A stretch of DNA of 33,977 bases from Bacillota bacterium (GTDB lineage Bacteria > Bacillota_I > Bacilli_A > Izemoplasmatales > Hujiaoplasmataceae): NCBI GenBank assembly GCA_018818595.1, contig JAHIRM010000029.1:1-33977 (forward strand), given 5' to 3'. Below are positions 8,974 through 17,319 of the stretch, in pieces; the first letter of the stretch is position 1; every line of letters starts with the position of its first letter. A program made the position numbers and the translations under genes. The notes below the pieces were generated by a model, which worked only from the letters and a program-made list of their open reading frames with translations, was not told where the DNA came from and did no database searches.

Positions 8974-11313
8974 TTACTTTACAAATCTACCGTAAGTATA
9001 TAGTAAATTTGGCATTTTAAAATCTTCATCATTAATAGAATTTAAAAACGCGTCAATAATTTCAGACGTTTCTTTTTTTGATTCAGTTGTAAAATCCAAT
9101 CTCAGATTTGAAACACCCACTAATTTAAAAAAATTTACATACTCAATTAAATTTAAAGCATGAGAATGCAAAATCCGAACATGACAGTTTCTTTCTTTAA
9201 CAATTGGGTAAATATTCCCAAAATGATCTTTTAAACCGTAATTATTTCCATCGCATAAAGAGCAAGTTTTTGAATTTTGAACTTCAACGGAAGAAATTGG
9301 ACAGTGTTTTGAAATCATTAAATCGATTTTCCCATATCCTACAACTGTTACATTTGGGAGCTCATAAAATTGCTTCGTGTATGCGTCTATTAATTCTTCG
9401 ATTTGATGCTTTTGAAGTTCTGGAGATAACGTTACTGAATGAATTTGCAAATCATGAAGTAGTTTTAAAGTATAAAAATTTGTAACATTTATAAAAAAAT
9501 TAGAATCAATCATGTTTTTTTTGACAATTTTCAACTGCCCTAAGTTTTGAATTAGTAAATTTTCAGAATCTGATATAATCTCTAAATTAGGCGAAATCCT
9601 ATCTAAAATTTTGACAAATTTAGTTGATTTAACCTCCAAAAAATTATATTTGATTTTTTCAGAATAGTATATTGTTTTAATTCCTTTAGAAATAGCAATT
9701 AAAAACTGATCCATGGTTTCAACTTTAACAGATAGTTGAAATGAATCTAAATTTAGATTTGAATTTTTTGAAAGAAGTCGGGTTTTTTTAATGCGCGAAT
9801 TTCGATAGATTAATTTTTCAATAGTTGATTTAATTACTTCTCGTCTTAAATCACTTAAAATATGCGTCGGAATAAATATATTTTCATCAAGTTCAAATGA
9901 TAGTGTTTCAAAATAGAAAGGAGTTTCTCCAAGTTTATTCATTTGTCTTTCAATATTTACTTTCTCAGTTGAATTATTTAGAGCCTTTTGCACAATATAT
10001 TCAGCATTAAATATAACAGGTTTGTCATTTTGAAATTCAATGGTCACACTTAATGGTGACCCAATTAATGCTTTTAATTTTCCTTTTAAAGAAAGCAATT
10101 TATAGTTTGGATTAAGATATTTTTTTGTGCTATTTACCAAATCTAAATCCATTGTTTTAACGACAATTGAGTCCTTTTCCACTTCTTTTGCTAAATCAAT
10201 AATTATAATATCTGACCGATAAGCAACACTTTCAGAAACACCATTTTTCATTATTTTTGAAACCCGATCTCCCGTATCATATTTGCCAAGTATTCTAATA
10301 CCGTCACCAACTTGTAGTCTATCTGAGAGTAAAATTGTAGTTTTACCTCTATCATAGGATTGAACAACACCAACTTCGACACCTATATGGTTAGGTCGAA
10401 AAGAGTTATTAATGTTATTGGGGTTTTCATTCAAAATATATCCCTTTGTATTCATCCTATTAAAAACAAGATTCAAGTCCTTAATATTGGACTCAATATT
10501 GAAAGATGATTTTGAATCAAAATGGCTATTTATAGCGGCTCTATATGCTAAAACAGTCGTTATAACGTAGTCAGATTTTCTCATTCTTCCTTCTATTTTT
10601 AAAGACGTGACACCGGAATTGATAATCTCAGAAATATACTCTATCGTCATTAAATCTTTATTTGACAACAGGTATTCTTGATCACCTATATTTTCATTAT
10701 TTTTAACTAATTGATATTTTTGTCGACAAGGTTGAGCACATTCTCCTCGGTTTCCAGATCTACCTCCATTCATTGAACTAAACAAACAATTTCCAGAATA
10801 AGAAACACATAGTGCCCCATGAATAAAAACTTCTAGCTCGATATCAAGGTTATTTTTAATTTCTTTTATGGTGGCTATAGAAGTTTCTCTAGCAAGGATG
10901 ATTCTTTTTACTCCTAAATCTTTCAAAAATTTGGCTTGATCAAAACTGAACGTGTTTACTTGAGTTGATGCATGTATGTCTGTGTCAGGATACCTTTGTA
11001 TCATTTCATTCATAATTCCGATATCTTGTATAATAAGCGCATCAACAAAATGATCAACTAAAAAATCTGTAAAAGAAAAAAGAGATGAAATTTCATCATC
11101 ATAAATCAAAGTATTTATCGTGACATACACCTTCACTTGTCTTATGTGAGCATAATTGATAATGAAGTCAATTTCATCTTCACTAAAATTTTCAGCATAT
11201 CTTCTTGCTCCAAATTGTTTTCCCGCAAGATAAACGGCATCTGCCCCAGCATTGATGGCTCCTATCAAAGAGTCCATGTTTCCAACAGGAGCTAATAATT
11301 CTATTTCTTTCAT
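8974..11313 (-). CDS. U32 peptidase-family protein with DUF3656-type middle region (RlhA/YrrO-like)
   Basis: A 779-aa protein. The N-terminal U32 domain starts with ELLAPVGNMDSLIGAINAGADAVY-type sequence, and the diagnostic cysteine block follows near residues 168-198 (CVSYSGNC ... GECAQPCRQ), which binds an iron-sulfur cluster in characterised members. A middle region (about 300-500) corresponds to the DUF3656 'collagenase' section. A C-terminal repeat has its own cysteine motif (HCP ... CSLC ... C). Relatives of this class include RlhA, which hydroxylates C2501 of 23S rRNA using prephenate, and TrhP acting on tRNA. The older 'protease' name is probably misleading. The length of about 780 matches the clostridial long form. 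An RNA-modifying role is inferred, not shown. It has its own extended -10 promoter and no clear terminator. Confidence 0.87.
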   Translation of the reverse strand: MKEIELLAPVGNMDSLIGAINAGADAVYLAGKQFGARRYAENFSEDEIDFIINYAHIRQVKVYVTINTLIYDDEISSLFSFTDFLVDHFVDALIIQDIGIMNEMIQRYPDTDIHASTQVNTFSFDQAKFLKDLGVKRIILARETSIATIKEIKNNLDIELEVFIHGALCVSYSGNCLFSSMNGGRSGNRGECAQPCRQKYQLVKNNENIGDQEYLLSNKDLMTIEYISEIINSGVTSLKIEGRMRKSDYVITTVLAYRAAINSHFDSKSSFNIESNIKDLNLVFNRMNTKGYILNENPNNINNSFRPNHIGVEVGVVQSYDRGKTTILLSDRLQVGDGIRILGKYDTGDRVSKIMKNGVSESVAYRSDIIIIDLAKEVEKDSIVVKTMDLDLVNSTKKYLNPNYKLLSLKGKLKALIGSPLSVTIEFQNDKPVIFNAEYIVQKALNNSTEKVNIERQMNKLGETPFYFETLSFELDENIFIPTHILSDLRREVIKSTIEKLIYRNSRIKKTRLLSKNSNLNLDSFQLSVKVETMDQFLIAISKGIKTIYYSEKIKYNFLEVKSTKFVKILDRISPNLEIISDSENLLIQNLGQLKIVKKNMIDSNFFINVTNFYTLKLLHDLQIHSVTLSPELQKHQIEELIDAYTKQFYELPNVTVVGYGKIDLMISKHCPISSVEVQNSKTCSLCDGNNYGLKDHFGNIYPIVKERNCHVRILHSHALNLIEYVNFFKLVGVSNLRLDFTTESKKETSEIIDAFLNSINDEDFKMPNLLYTYGRFVK

Positions 11314-11341
11314 CTATTAACACCTCAAATTTGAACAATTA

Positions 11342-11350
11342 ATTATATCA
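11342..11350 (-). promoter_or_regulatory. extended -10 promoter of the U32 gene
   Basis: TGATATAAT on the minus strand is identical to the element before the EF-G-like gene. It lies 28 bases before the ATG, which has GAGGTG as ribosome site. Confidence 0.5.
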
Positions 11351-11382
11351 TTAAAATCAATGAACAATGTTTATACAAAAGA

Positions 11383-11409
11383 AAAAAAGCCATTAAATTA
11401 GGCTTTTTT
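11383..11409 (-). terminator. terminator of the 98-aa cysteine protein gene
   Basis: A 9-bp stem AAAAAAGCC / GGCTTTTTT with a 9-base loop lies 11 bases after the stop codon. The T-arm doubles as the U-tract. Confidence 0.8.
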
Positions 11410-11420
11410 ATCAGATTTAA

Positions 11421-11717
11421 TTATTTGTAATCGTCTGGCAGGTTTTCCTTTTGATTAATCAACAAATTTTCGATTTTTTCGAAAATTTCTCTTTTTTTCA
11501 TTGGAAAGCAATCATCACAGAAATTATCTTTTGCACAGTTTGCACAAAAGATACTGGTCATATCTTTGTATTCATTAATGATTGCAAGGGTAGCGTTAAT
11601 CGTCTCGATTTCATCCGTTCTTCTTAAAAAGTAATATGCTTCCAAGACTTCTTCCGTTACTTTGTCTTGCAGGTCATTAACACCGCGTAATTCTTTGATT
11701 CGATGACTTGTTTTCAT
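11421..11717 (-). CDS. 98-aa protein with a C-x2-C-x5-C-x2-C motif, function unknown
   Basis: I do not recognise a family. The first half (about 5-55) is helical and charged. The middle holds four cysteines at 58, 61, 67 and 70 in a C-x2-C-x5-C-x2-C arrangement that could hold one zinc ion or an iron-sulfur cluster. The last 25 residues are again helical and charged. The start is well supported by AGAGGAGGAAT just before ATG, and a good terminator follows, so it is very likely a real gene. It has no signal peptide or membrane segment, so it is cytoplasmic. Neighbours (U32 gene, tRNA-Trp) are separate units and give no functional hint. Confidence 0.75.
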   Translation of the reverse strand: MKTSHRIKELRGVNDLQDKVTEEVLEAYYFLRRTDEIETINATLAIINEYKDMTSIFCANCAKDNFCDDCFPMKKREIFEKIENLLINQKENLPDDYK

Positions 11718-11807
11718 AAATTCCTCCTCTTGTAAAATTTCTATAATTACTTTATATTTTAATTATACATAAAAGAATGATAAATTGAAATGTCTTTCAT
11801 TAAAATA

Positions 11808-11828
11808 ATAAAAAATGCCATTTCTGGC
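11808..11828 (-). terminator. weak terminator after tRNA-Trp
   Basis: GCCA-GAAA-TGGC is a 4-bp stem on a GNRA-type loop. It is followed on the minus strand by ATTTTTT and lies 10 bases after the encoded CCA. The stem is short, so the call is modest. Confidence 0.4.
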
Positions 11829-11837
11829 TGAATAATA

Positions 11838-11912
11838 TGGCAGGGGTGACAGGATTCGAACCCGTACAAACAGTTTTGGAGACTGCCGTGCTACCGTTGA
11901 CACCACACCCCT
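11838..11912 (-). tRNA. tRNA-Trp (CCA)
   Basis: A complete cloverleaf of 75 bases including an encoded 3' CCA. The acceptor stem is AGGGGTG / CACCCCT with discriminator G, as usual for bacterial tRNA-Trp. Anticodon loop CTCCAAA gives anticodon CCA. A CCA-only reader recognises UGG and not UGA, in keeping with TGA being used as stop here. Confidence 0.97.
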
Positions 11913-11931
11913 ATAAAAGAGTCTATTACTA

Positions 11932-11959
11932 TTATTATCTATTTGACATAAATAGTCAA
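11932..11959 (-). promoter_or_regulatory. promoter of tRNA-Trp
   Basis: The minus strand shows TTGACT (11954-11959) and, after 16 bases, TAATAA (11932-11937). It lies about 20 bases upstream of the mature tRNA. The -35 box is part of a small inverted repeat, TTGAC-7-GTCAA. Confidence 0.5.
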
Positions 11960-11997
11960 GATTTTTTTCTGATTAGAGTGACAAATCCACATAGAGA

Positions 11998-12029
11998 ATG
12001 GAGTAAAGATATTATTATCTATACTCCAT
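11998..12029. repeat. hairpin-forming inverted repeat after the V-ATPase operon
   Basis: ATGGAGTA / TACTCCAT (8 bp), one A-A mismatch, then AGAT / ATCT with a 6-base loop. It lies 5 bases beyond the ntpD stop codon, where the operon terminator would be expected. However, the T-run (ATTTTT) is on the plus-strand side, so it would be a poor intrinsic terminator for the minus-strand operon. It may protect the mRNA 3' end. Confidence 0.5.
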
Positions 12030-12033
12030 ATTT

Positions 12034-12660
12034 TTAAAATTTATTTTCTTTATGTTGCTTGATAACTTTTTTTCGAGAAAATTCTTCTCGATCTTTTTCC
12101 TCTAAAGCATCAGAAATATATTTTATATTTTCTTCGAATTCAGGGATAACGACATTCTTTAATGCATTAGCCCTTTTTCTGCTTTTTCGAATCGCATTCG
12201 CGAGACGATATACGCTATTATCAATTTCTGCTAAAAGAATGGTTAAATCTCTCACTTTAATAAAATTAATATATGCATAGTCAAATTTTGTGTTTGTTCT
12301 TGCAATTCCATATTTAATATTTATAGGTTTAGACTCATAACTTAATTTAGGAATTTCTACACCCATTACACTTCGATAAGTAATATTTAATCCATTATCA
12401 ATGGGGATTTCTTTGGCAATATCGTTTACTACTCCTAGCCCTAATGTAATATTAGCTTCTTGAAGAGCTTGATAAGCTTTTTTATAAGTATCTGTAATCT
12501 CATCCCTAAGCAGCCTTACATTACCTATTAATGTCATCATTTCTCGGATAAGAATGTTTCGTTTTCTATCCATTAAATCATATCCTAAATGCGCTAAAAC
12601 GTTTGTTTTCTTAATTGCCATTAGATTGCCTTTGGTTGGAAATACTTGTTTAGTTGCCAT
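12034..12660 (-). CDS. ntpD: V-type ATPase subunit D (central stalk)
   Basis: A 208-aa coiled-coil subunit of the rotor shaft, which turns inside the A3B3 head and links it to the membrane ring. The diagnostic N-terminus PTKGNLMAIK ... LGYDLMDRKRNILIREM (about residues 8-41) is present, and the long C-terminal helix is rich in charged residues, with RLANAIRKSRKRANALKN typical of the family. It is the last gene of the operon; its start follows the ntpB stop by two bases, so translation is probably coupled. The length is normal. A hairpin without a proper U-tract follows (11998-12029). Confidence 0.95.
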   Translation of the reverse strand: MATKQVFPTKGNLMAIKKTNVLAHLGYDLMDRKRNILIREMMTLIGNVRLLRDEITDTYKKAYQALQEANITLGLGVVNDIAKEIPIDNGLNITYRSVMGVEIPKLSYESKPINIKYGIARTNTKFDYAYINFIKVRDLTILLAEIDNSVYRLANAIRKSRKRANALKNVVIPEFEENIKYISDALEEKDREEFSRKKVIKQHKENKF

Positions 12661-12662
12661 AG

Positions 12663-14108
12663 TTAGCTTTCGTTTGATTTAGCCAATTCTCGAATAATCG
12701 ATTTTTGCTTAATATCGAATATTTTTAAGGCTTTTTCATGGTTATAAAATTCTTTTAATACATCGTCTTCGGTGCGATCTAGTTCAGACTGCGGAAGAAT
12801 GGATAATAGATTCCAACCTAAATCTAATGTTTCTTCAATCGAGCGATTTGTTTCAAATCCTTGTGAAATGAAATGTTCTTCAAACAAATGTCCAAATTCA
12901 ATGTATTGTTTATCAATAGCTCCTAATTCATCTTCACCAATTACAGATGCTAAGCTTCTTGCGTCTTGTACTTTCGCGTAAGATGCAAATAATTGGTTAG
13001 TTAGATCTTGATGATCAAGTCTTGTGTATCCGGCCCCAATTCCATCTTTCATTAATCTTGATAAAGATGGTAGAATTCCAATCGGTGGATAAATTCCAAC
13101 TTGATGCAAATCTCTGTCTAGTACAATTTGACCTTCTGTAATATACCCAGTTAAATCAGGGACCGGATGTGTAATATCATCATTTGGCATTGTAAGAATA
13201 GGAATTTGAGTAACAGATCCTTTTGCATTCTTCACGATTCCTGCTCTCTCATACAAAGATGCCAAATCAGAGTATAAATAACCTGGGTAGCCTTTACGGC
13301 CAGGTATCTCTCCTTTACTGCTTGAAAATTCTCGCAGAGCTTCACAATACGCAGTTATATCTGTTAAGATTACTAGAACATGCATGTCGTGTTTGTATGC
13401 TAAATACTCAGCTGCAGTTAAAGCACATCTTGGAGTTAAAATTCTTTCAATAATTGGATCATTCGATAGATTAATGAACATCACAACTTTTTCTACTACT
13501 CCTGCTTCTTCAAACGAACGCTTGAAGTAATCTGCAACATCATTTTTTACTCCCATTGCAGCAAAAACAATACAAAAGTTTTTCCCATCACCTTCTGCTA
13601 TTTTTGCTTGTTTGACAATTTGAACCGCAAGTTCATTATGAGGCAGTCCTGATCCAGAAAAAATCGGAAGTTTTTGTCCTCTAATTAAAGTAGAAAGTGC
13701 ATCAATACTACTGATTCCAGTATTTATATAATTCCGCGGATATATTCTTGAAACTGGATTCAAAGGTAATCCATTAATGTCTCTATGTTCGTCAACAAAT
13801 ATAGGTCCAAGCCCATCTATTGGTTGTCCTGAGCCATTAAATGTTCTTCCTAAAATTTCTTTAGACACTCCAATTTCCATTGAATGCCCTAAAAACTTAA
13901 TTTTAGTGTTTGTAAGAGACATTTGATTCGTTCCCTCAAAAACTTGAATTGCTACTTTTCTTCCAACAATTTGAACGACCCTTCCATAACGAAGTCCGCC
14001 ATTAATTAATTGAATTTCTACCATTTCTTCAAAGCCAATGTTTTCAACATTGTCTAAAAAAATCAAAGGGCCATTGATTTCTTCTAATCCAATATATTGA
14101 AGATTCAT
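12663..14108 (-). CDS. ntpB: V-type ATPase subunit B (non-catalytic head subunit)
   Basis: With the start chosen here the protein has 481 aa and begins [15 protein letters not shown]. The open frame runs 13 codons further upstream, but GGGGAGGG lies at the right distance before this ATG, and the family normally starts here; the longer version would also overlap ntpA. Three B subunits alternate with A in the head. The protein has the B-type sequence [15 protein letters not shown] in place of a Walker A motif, plus the family-typical [22 protein letters not shown] region and a C-terminal helical domain. It is followed directly by ntpD. Confidence 0.96.
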   Translation of the reverse strand: MNLQYIGLEEINGPLIFLDNVENIGFEEMVEIQLINGGLRYGRVVQIVGRKVAIQVFEGTNQMSLTNTKIKFLGHSMEIGVSKEILGRTFNGSGQPIDGLGPIFVDEHRDINGLPLNPVSRIYPRNYINTGISSIDALSTLIRGQKLPIFSGSGLPHNELAVQIVKQAKIAEGDGKNFCIVFAAMGVKNDVADYFKRSFEEAGVVEKVVMFINLSNDPIIERILTPRCALTAAEYLAYKHDMHVLVILTDITAYCEALREFSSSKGEIPGRKGYPGYLYSDLASLYERAGIVKNAKGSVTQIPILTMPNDDITHPVPDLTGYITEGQIVLDRDLHQVGIYPPIGILPSLSRLMKDGIGAGYTRLDHQDLTNQLFASYAKVQDARSLASVIGEDELGAIDKQYIEFGHLFEEHFISQGFETNRSIEETLDLGWNLLSILPQSELDRTEDDVLKEFYNHEKALKIFDIKQKSIIRELAKSNES

Positions 14109-14121
14109 ATAATCCCTCCCC

Positions 14122-15873
14122 TTACTTTGATTGATGCATAGCATCATCTATAAAGCCAAAATAATCATCAAAAAGATGAAGTTTATCGTTTGAAATATCA
14201 TATTTCATTTTAATTACTTTTTCAAAAATATTTGTTCTCGTAAGTATGCTGAATGCGTTTCCCTGTTGCAAAAATAATTGAGCTCTTTTATATAAATAAA
14301 TAATAATATCCATCATTCTTAATTGTTTCTCTAGGGGAACAAAAGTATCATCTTTATGGAAAGCGTTTTGTTGAAGAAAACCTATTCGAATAACTTTTCC
14401 AATTTCAATAATTAATTTTTGGTCATTTGGTAAAACATCACTACCAATTAGCTTTACAATTTCCATTAATTTGTTTTCTTCTGCTAACAAAGCCATAATT
14501 TGTTGACGATTTTTCAAAAAACGAACATCTACATTTTTATTGTACCATTTGGATAAGTCTCCAATATATTCGGAATAACTTAAATTCCAATTGATCGCTG
14601 CATAATGTCTTGCATAAGCAAGTTGTTTATCAAGCGCCCAAAAACAACGTACAAATCGTTTTGTGTTTTGTGTTACAGGCTCAGAAAAGTCTGCTCCTTG
14701 AGGAGATACTGCCCCTATAACTGTAACGGAACCAATTTTATGATTTAATGTTTCCATATAACCGGCTCTTTCATAAAATTGAGAGATTCGGCTTGGAAGA
14801 TATGCAGGAAATCCTTCTTCAGCAGGCATTTCTTCTAAACGACCGCTAATTTCTCTTAAAGCTTCTGCCCATCTTGATGTGGAATCTGCCATCACAGCAA
14901 CATGATACCCCATGTCTCGATAATATTCCGCAATGGTAATTCCTGTATATATACTTGCTTCTCTTGCGGCAACAGGCATGTTTGAGGTGTTGGCAATCAG
15001 AACGGTTCTATCTGTTAAAGGTTTTTGAGATTTAGGATCTACAAGTTCTGAAAATTCTTCTAAAACTTGCGTCATTTCGTTTCCACGTTCTCCACATCCA
15101 ACGTAAACAATAATATCAGCATCGCACCACTTGGCAAATTGATGTTGCATCATGGTTTTTCCAGTTCCAAAGCCTCCAGGAACAGCTGCTGTTCCTCCTT
15201 TTGCAATTGGAAAAATTGTGTCAATAATTCGTTGCCCACTTATAAGCGGAATGGAAATAGGAAGTCTTCTAGAAACAGGTCTTGGTGTTTTAATAGGCCA
15301 TTTTTGAGATAAAGTTAAAGAATGAATTGTTCCAAATTCATCTTTTACTTTAGCAATACAATCCTCAATTTGATATTTTCCATTTTTCTTAACTTCTATG
15401 ACTTCACCTTTTACATCTTGAGGAATCATCAAACGATGTTCGATAAGATCTGTTTCAGGTATAGTTGCATAAACATCTCCAAATTGAACTTGATCCTTTA
15501 TTTTAACCACAAGAGTAACATCCCATTTTCTTTCTAAATCAAGTGGGCTTACGTTGCTTCCTGTTGTGATAAAAGAACCTTGAATTTCAGCAATAGCTTT
15601 TAATGGTCTTTCGATTCCATCAAAAATATTGCGTAATATCCCTGGACCTAAAACAACAGAGATGGGTTGTCCAGATGAAAAAACTGGTTCTCCAGGTTTT
15701 AGCCCTGTTGTAGATTCATATACTTGTATGGTTGTTAAACCTCTGTTAATAGAAATGACTTCGCCCATTAATTCTTGATTTCCTACATGTACCATTTCTA
15801 GCATGGAAAACTCTGTGGCGTTCTTTACCGTCACTACAGGACCATTAACTGAAAATATTTGACTGACACTCAT
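14122..15873 (-). CDS. ntpA: V-type ATPase subunit A (catalytic head subunit)
   Basis: A 583-aa catalytic subunit of the A3B3 head, cytoplasmic. The P-loop GGFGTGKT is at 233-240, followed by [27 protein letters not shown], the usual sequence after the P-loop in A subunits. The A-specific non-homologous insertion (about 110-200) is present, so this is not an F-type beta subunit. [29 protein letters not shown] is recognisable in the second half (cited as a family signature in pieces: [14 protein letters not shown] and [12 protein letters not shown]). The start is supported by AGAGGTGG. The gap to ntpB is 13 bases. Confidence 0.97.
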   Translation of the reverse strand: MSVSQIFSVNGPVVTVKNATEFSMLEMVHVGNQELMGEVISINRGLTTIQVYESTTGLKPGEPVFSSGQPISVVLGPGILRNIFDGIERPLKAIAEIQGSFITTGSNVSPLDLERKWDVTLVVKIKDQVQFGDVYATIPETDLIEHRLMIPQDVKGEVIEVKKNGKYQIEDCIAKVKDEFGTIHSLTLSQKWPIKTPRPVSRRLPISIPLISGQRIIDTIFPIAKGGTAAVPGGFGTGKTMMQHQFAKWCDADIIVYVGCGERGNEMTQVLEEFSELVDPKSQKPLTDRTVLIANTSNMPVAAREASIYTGITIAEYYRDMGYHVAVMADSTSRWAEALREISGRLEEMPAEEGFPAYLPSRISQFYERAGYMETLNHKIGSVTVIGAVSPQGADFSEPVTQNTKRFVRCFWALDKQLAYARHYAAINWNLSYSEYIGDLSKWYNKNVDVRFLKNRQQIMALLAEENKLMEIVKLIGSDVLPNDQKLIIEIGKVIRIGFLQQNAFHKDDTFVPLEKQLRMMDIIIYLYKRAQLFLQQGNAFSILTRTNIFEKVIKMKYDISNDKLHLFDDYFGFIDDAMHQSK

Positions 15874-15904
15874 ATATCCACCTCTTTAAAAACCACTAAA
15901 TCTT

Positions 15905-16507
15905 TTATTTAATATATAAATTTGAATTTTCGTAAAACCATTCTTTTTTATCGTTTAATCGATAATCAATGGTTTCATCGGTCTCAATACCCATTTCAGA
16001 ACACGAAGCGATAAATCCACCCAATTCAATTTCAAAATTTTCTTGAATTTCAAATTTTCCGTTATAATTTTCTTTTATTACTTTTGCTAATAAATCATCA
16101 GCTTTTTTAATTTTAAAAATAGCGTACGATTTTAAAAATACGTTGTTCAATTCCTTTATTTTAGATTTCATTAAATCAGAGTATTGAGAAGACGTTGAAA
16201 AAACAAGTAATTTATTAAAAACTTCTTGAAAGACATTTTCTAATAATTCTTGCCGTTTTTTCATTAATTTGTGTCCGTTTTCAACATTAATTTTATTGAT
16301 TTCAAAACTGTGATTTGTTTTTAATTCCTTTAATTCAAGCGTTAAAGCGTGAGAAATGCTATCTTTTAATTCTTCATTTATTGTTTTTAACGCTTGTTCT
16401 TTCACATCTTTAATTTCTTGTGTCAATTTGTTAATTTGTTTGGTCATAGATGTACTGATTTCTAACTCAAAATATTTAAATAATTGATCATTACTAATAA
16501 ATTCCAT
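15905..16507 (-). CDS. ntpE: V-type ATPase subunit E (peripheral stalk)
   Basis: A 200-aa subunit, the usual length. The N-terminal two fifths (about 15-90) is a long charged helix with heptad character that pairs with subunit G to form the peripheral stalk. The C-terminal part is a mixed alpha/beta globular domain that binds the top of the head; the FEIELGGFIASCSEMGIETDETIDYRL segment is its recognisable part (key residues GGF near 167-169). Sequence conservation in E subunits is low, so the call rests on this architecture together with position between F and A. The start follows the ntpF stop by 10 bases. Confidence 0.85.
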   Translation of the reverse strand: MEFISNDQLFKYFELEISTSMTKQINKLTQEIKDVKEQALKTINEELKDSISHALTLELKELKTNHSFEINKINVENGHKLMKKRQELLENVFQEVFNKLLVFSTSSQYSDLMKSKIKELNNVFLKSYAIFKIKKADDLLAKVIKENYNGKFEIQENFEIELGGFIASCSEMGIETDETIDYRLNDKKEWFYENSNLYIK

Positions 16508-16517
16508 TTAAATCACC

Positions 16518-16826
16518 TCAAAGTTTTACGCCAATTGCTTCACTCACATATCTATCAATAGTTTTCCCAATTTCTGCTGATCCATGACGATCAGGAATTT
16601 CAACGATTAAAGGCTTAGGTTGTTTTAATTTTAATTCAGAAATCACTTCAGGACAAAGTTCTATTAATTTAGTCGTGATTAAAACGATGCAAATTTCTTC
16701 GTTTTCCATCGCTTTTTCTAATTCATTCAACACTTCATAACGTTCGTGAATCACAACGCCATCTATTCCAACTAGTCGCATGCCTACTTGCGTGTCTACA
16801 TTATCACTTAGTAAGAAAAATTTCAT
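16518..16826 (-). CDS. ntpF: V-type ATPase subunit F (central stalk)
   Basis: A 102-aa small rotor subunit with a Rossmann-like fold. It shows the typical opening (MKFFLLSDNVDTQVGMRLVG), the central strand ICIVLITTKLIEL, and KPLIVEIPDRHG before the C-terminal helix that inserts along the A3B3 cavity in known structures. F binds D and helps tie the shaft to the c-ring via C. The gene sits between K and E, whereas in several described operons F follows C; the order here differs because C is near the operon start. Confidence 0.92.
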   Translation of the reverse strand: MKFFLLSDNVDTQVGMRLVGIDGVVIHERYEVLNELEKAMENEEICIVLITTKLIELCPEVISELKLKQPKPLIVEIPDRHGSAEIGKTIDRYVSEAIGVKL

Positions 16827-16844
16827 AAAAATCCTTCTTCCTTA

Positions 16845-17285
16845 TTATAATTTATTAATAATTAAGATTGAAATTAAAAGCCCGTAAATTGCGACTCCTT
16901 CTCCAAGAGCTACAAAGATAAGTGATTTACCAAAATTTTTCTCATTTTCAGAAAAAGACCCTATCGCGGCGGGTGCAGCTGCAGCTACGGCTATTCCGGC
17001 ACCAAGAGCAGACATTCCTGTTGCTAAAGCAGCACTTAAAAAACCTAATCCTTGCGCTATTGAACCGATAAAGGGATCAACTACTGGATCAGCAGCAAAT
17101 ACATGCACTCCAGCAAGTTGAATAATTAACGTTACAACAATTAAAGCAAAAAAACTAAAAATGTGCGTAATGAGTCGGTTTTTAGCAGGCTTTCCGCTTA
17201 TTTTCCCTCTAAAAACATTGACAAGAGGCAGTGAAATAAATCCGATAAAGAGTAATGGTAAAACAAGTTCTAATCCATCTAACAT
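16845..17285 (-). CDS. ntpK: V-type ATPase subunit K (membrane ring, proteolipid)
   Basis: A 146-aa ring subunit. The C-terminal half is the canonical proteolipid hairpin: a glycine/alanine-rich helix (about 77-110) and a second helix (about 120-144) carrying the ion-binding glutamate E129 in LGEGVAIYG. The N-terminal half is different: one hydrophobic helix (1-24), a basic loop (KISGKPAKNR) and a second helix (about 40-64) ending in FAAD, which looks like a signal-type cleavage site. Similar N-terminal extensions are familiar to me from clostridial ATP synthase subunit C proteins next to V-ATPase genes, so this is a variant and not a chimera. Whether the ring carries H+ or Na+ cannot be decided. 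It has an AGGAGG ribosome site, as suits a high-copy subunit. Confidence 0.92.
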   Translation of the reverse strand: MLDGLELVLPLLFIGFISLPLVNVFRGKISGKPAKNRLITHIFSFFALIVVTLIIQLAGVHVFAADPVVDPFIGSIAQGLGFLSAALATGMSALGAGIAVAAAAPAAIGSFSENEKNFGKSLIFVALGEGVAIYGLLISILIINKL

Positions 17286-17319
17286 AATTGATTCCTCCTA
17301 AATATTGTTTTTATTTAAT

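Noticed and set aside
11837-12037. 66-codon open frame on the plus strand
   Set aside because: Its first part is the antisense of tRNA-Trp and its end crosses the inverted repeat after ntpD.
13223-13453. plus-strand open frames inside ntpB and other ATPase genes
   Set aside because: They lie opposite well-conserved coding sequence, lack ribosome sites and show no family motif.
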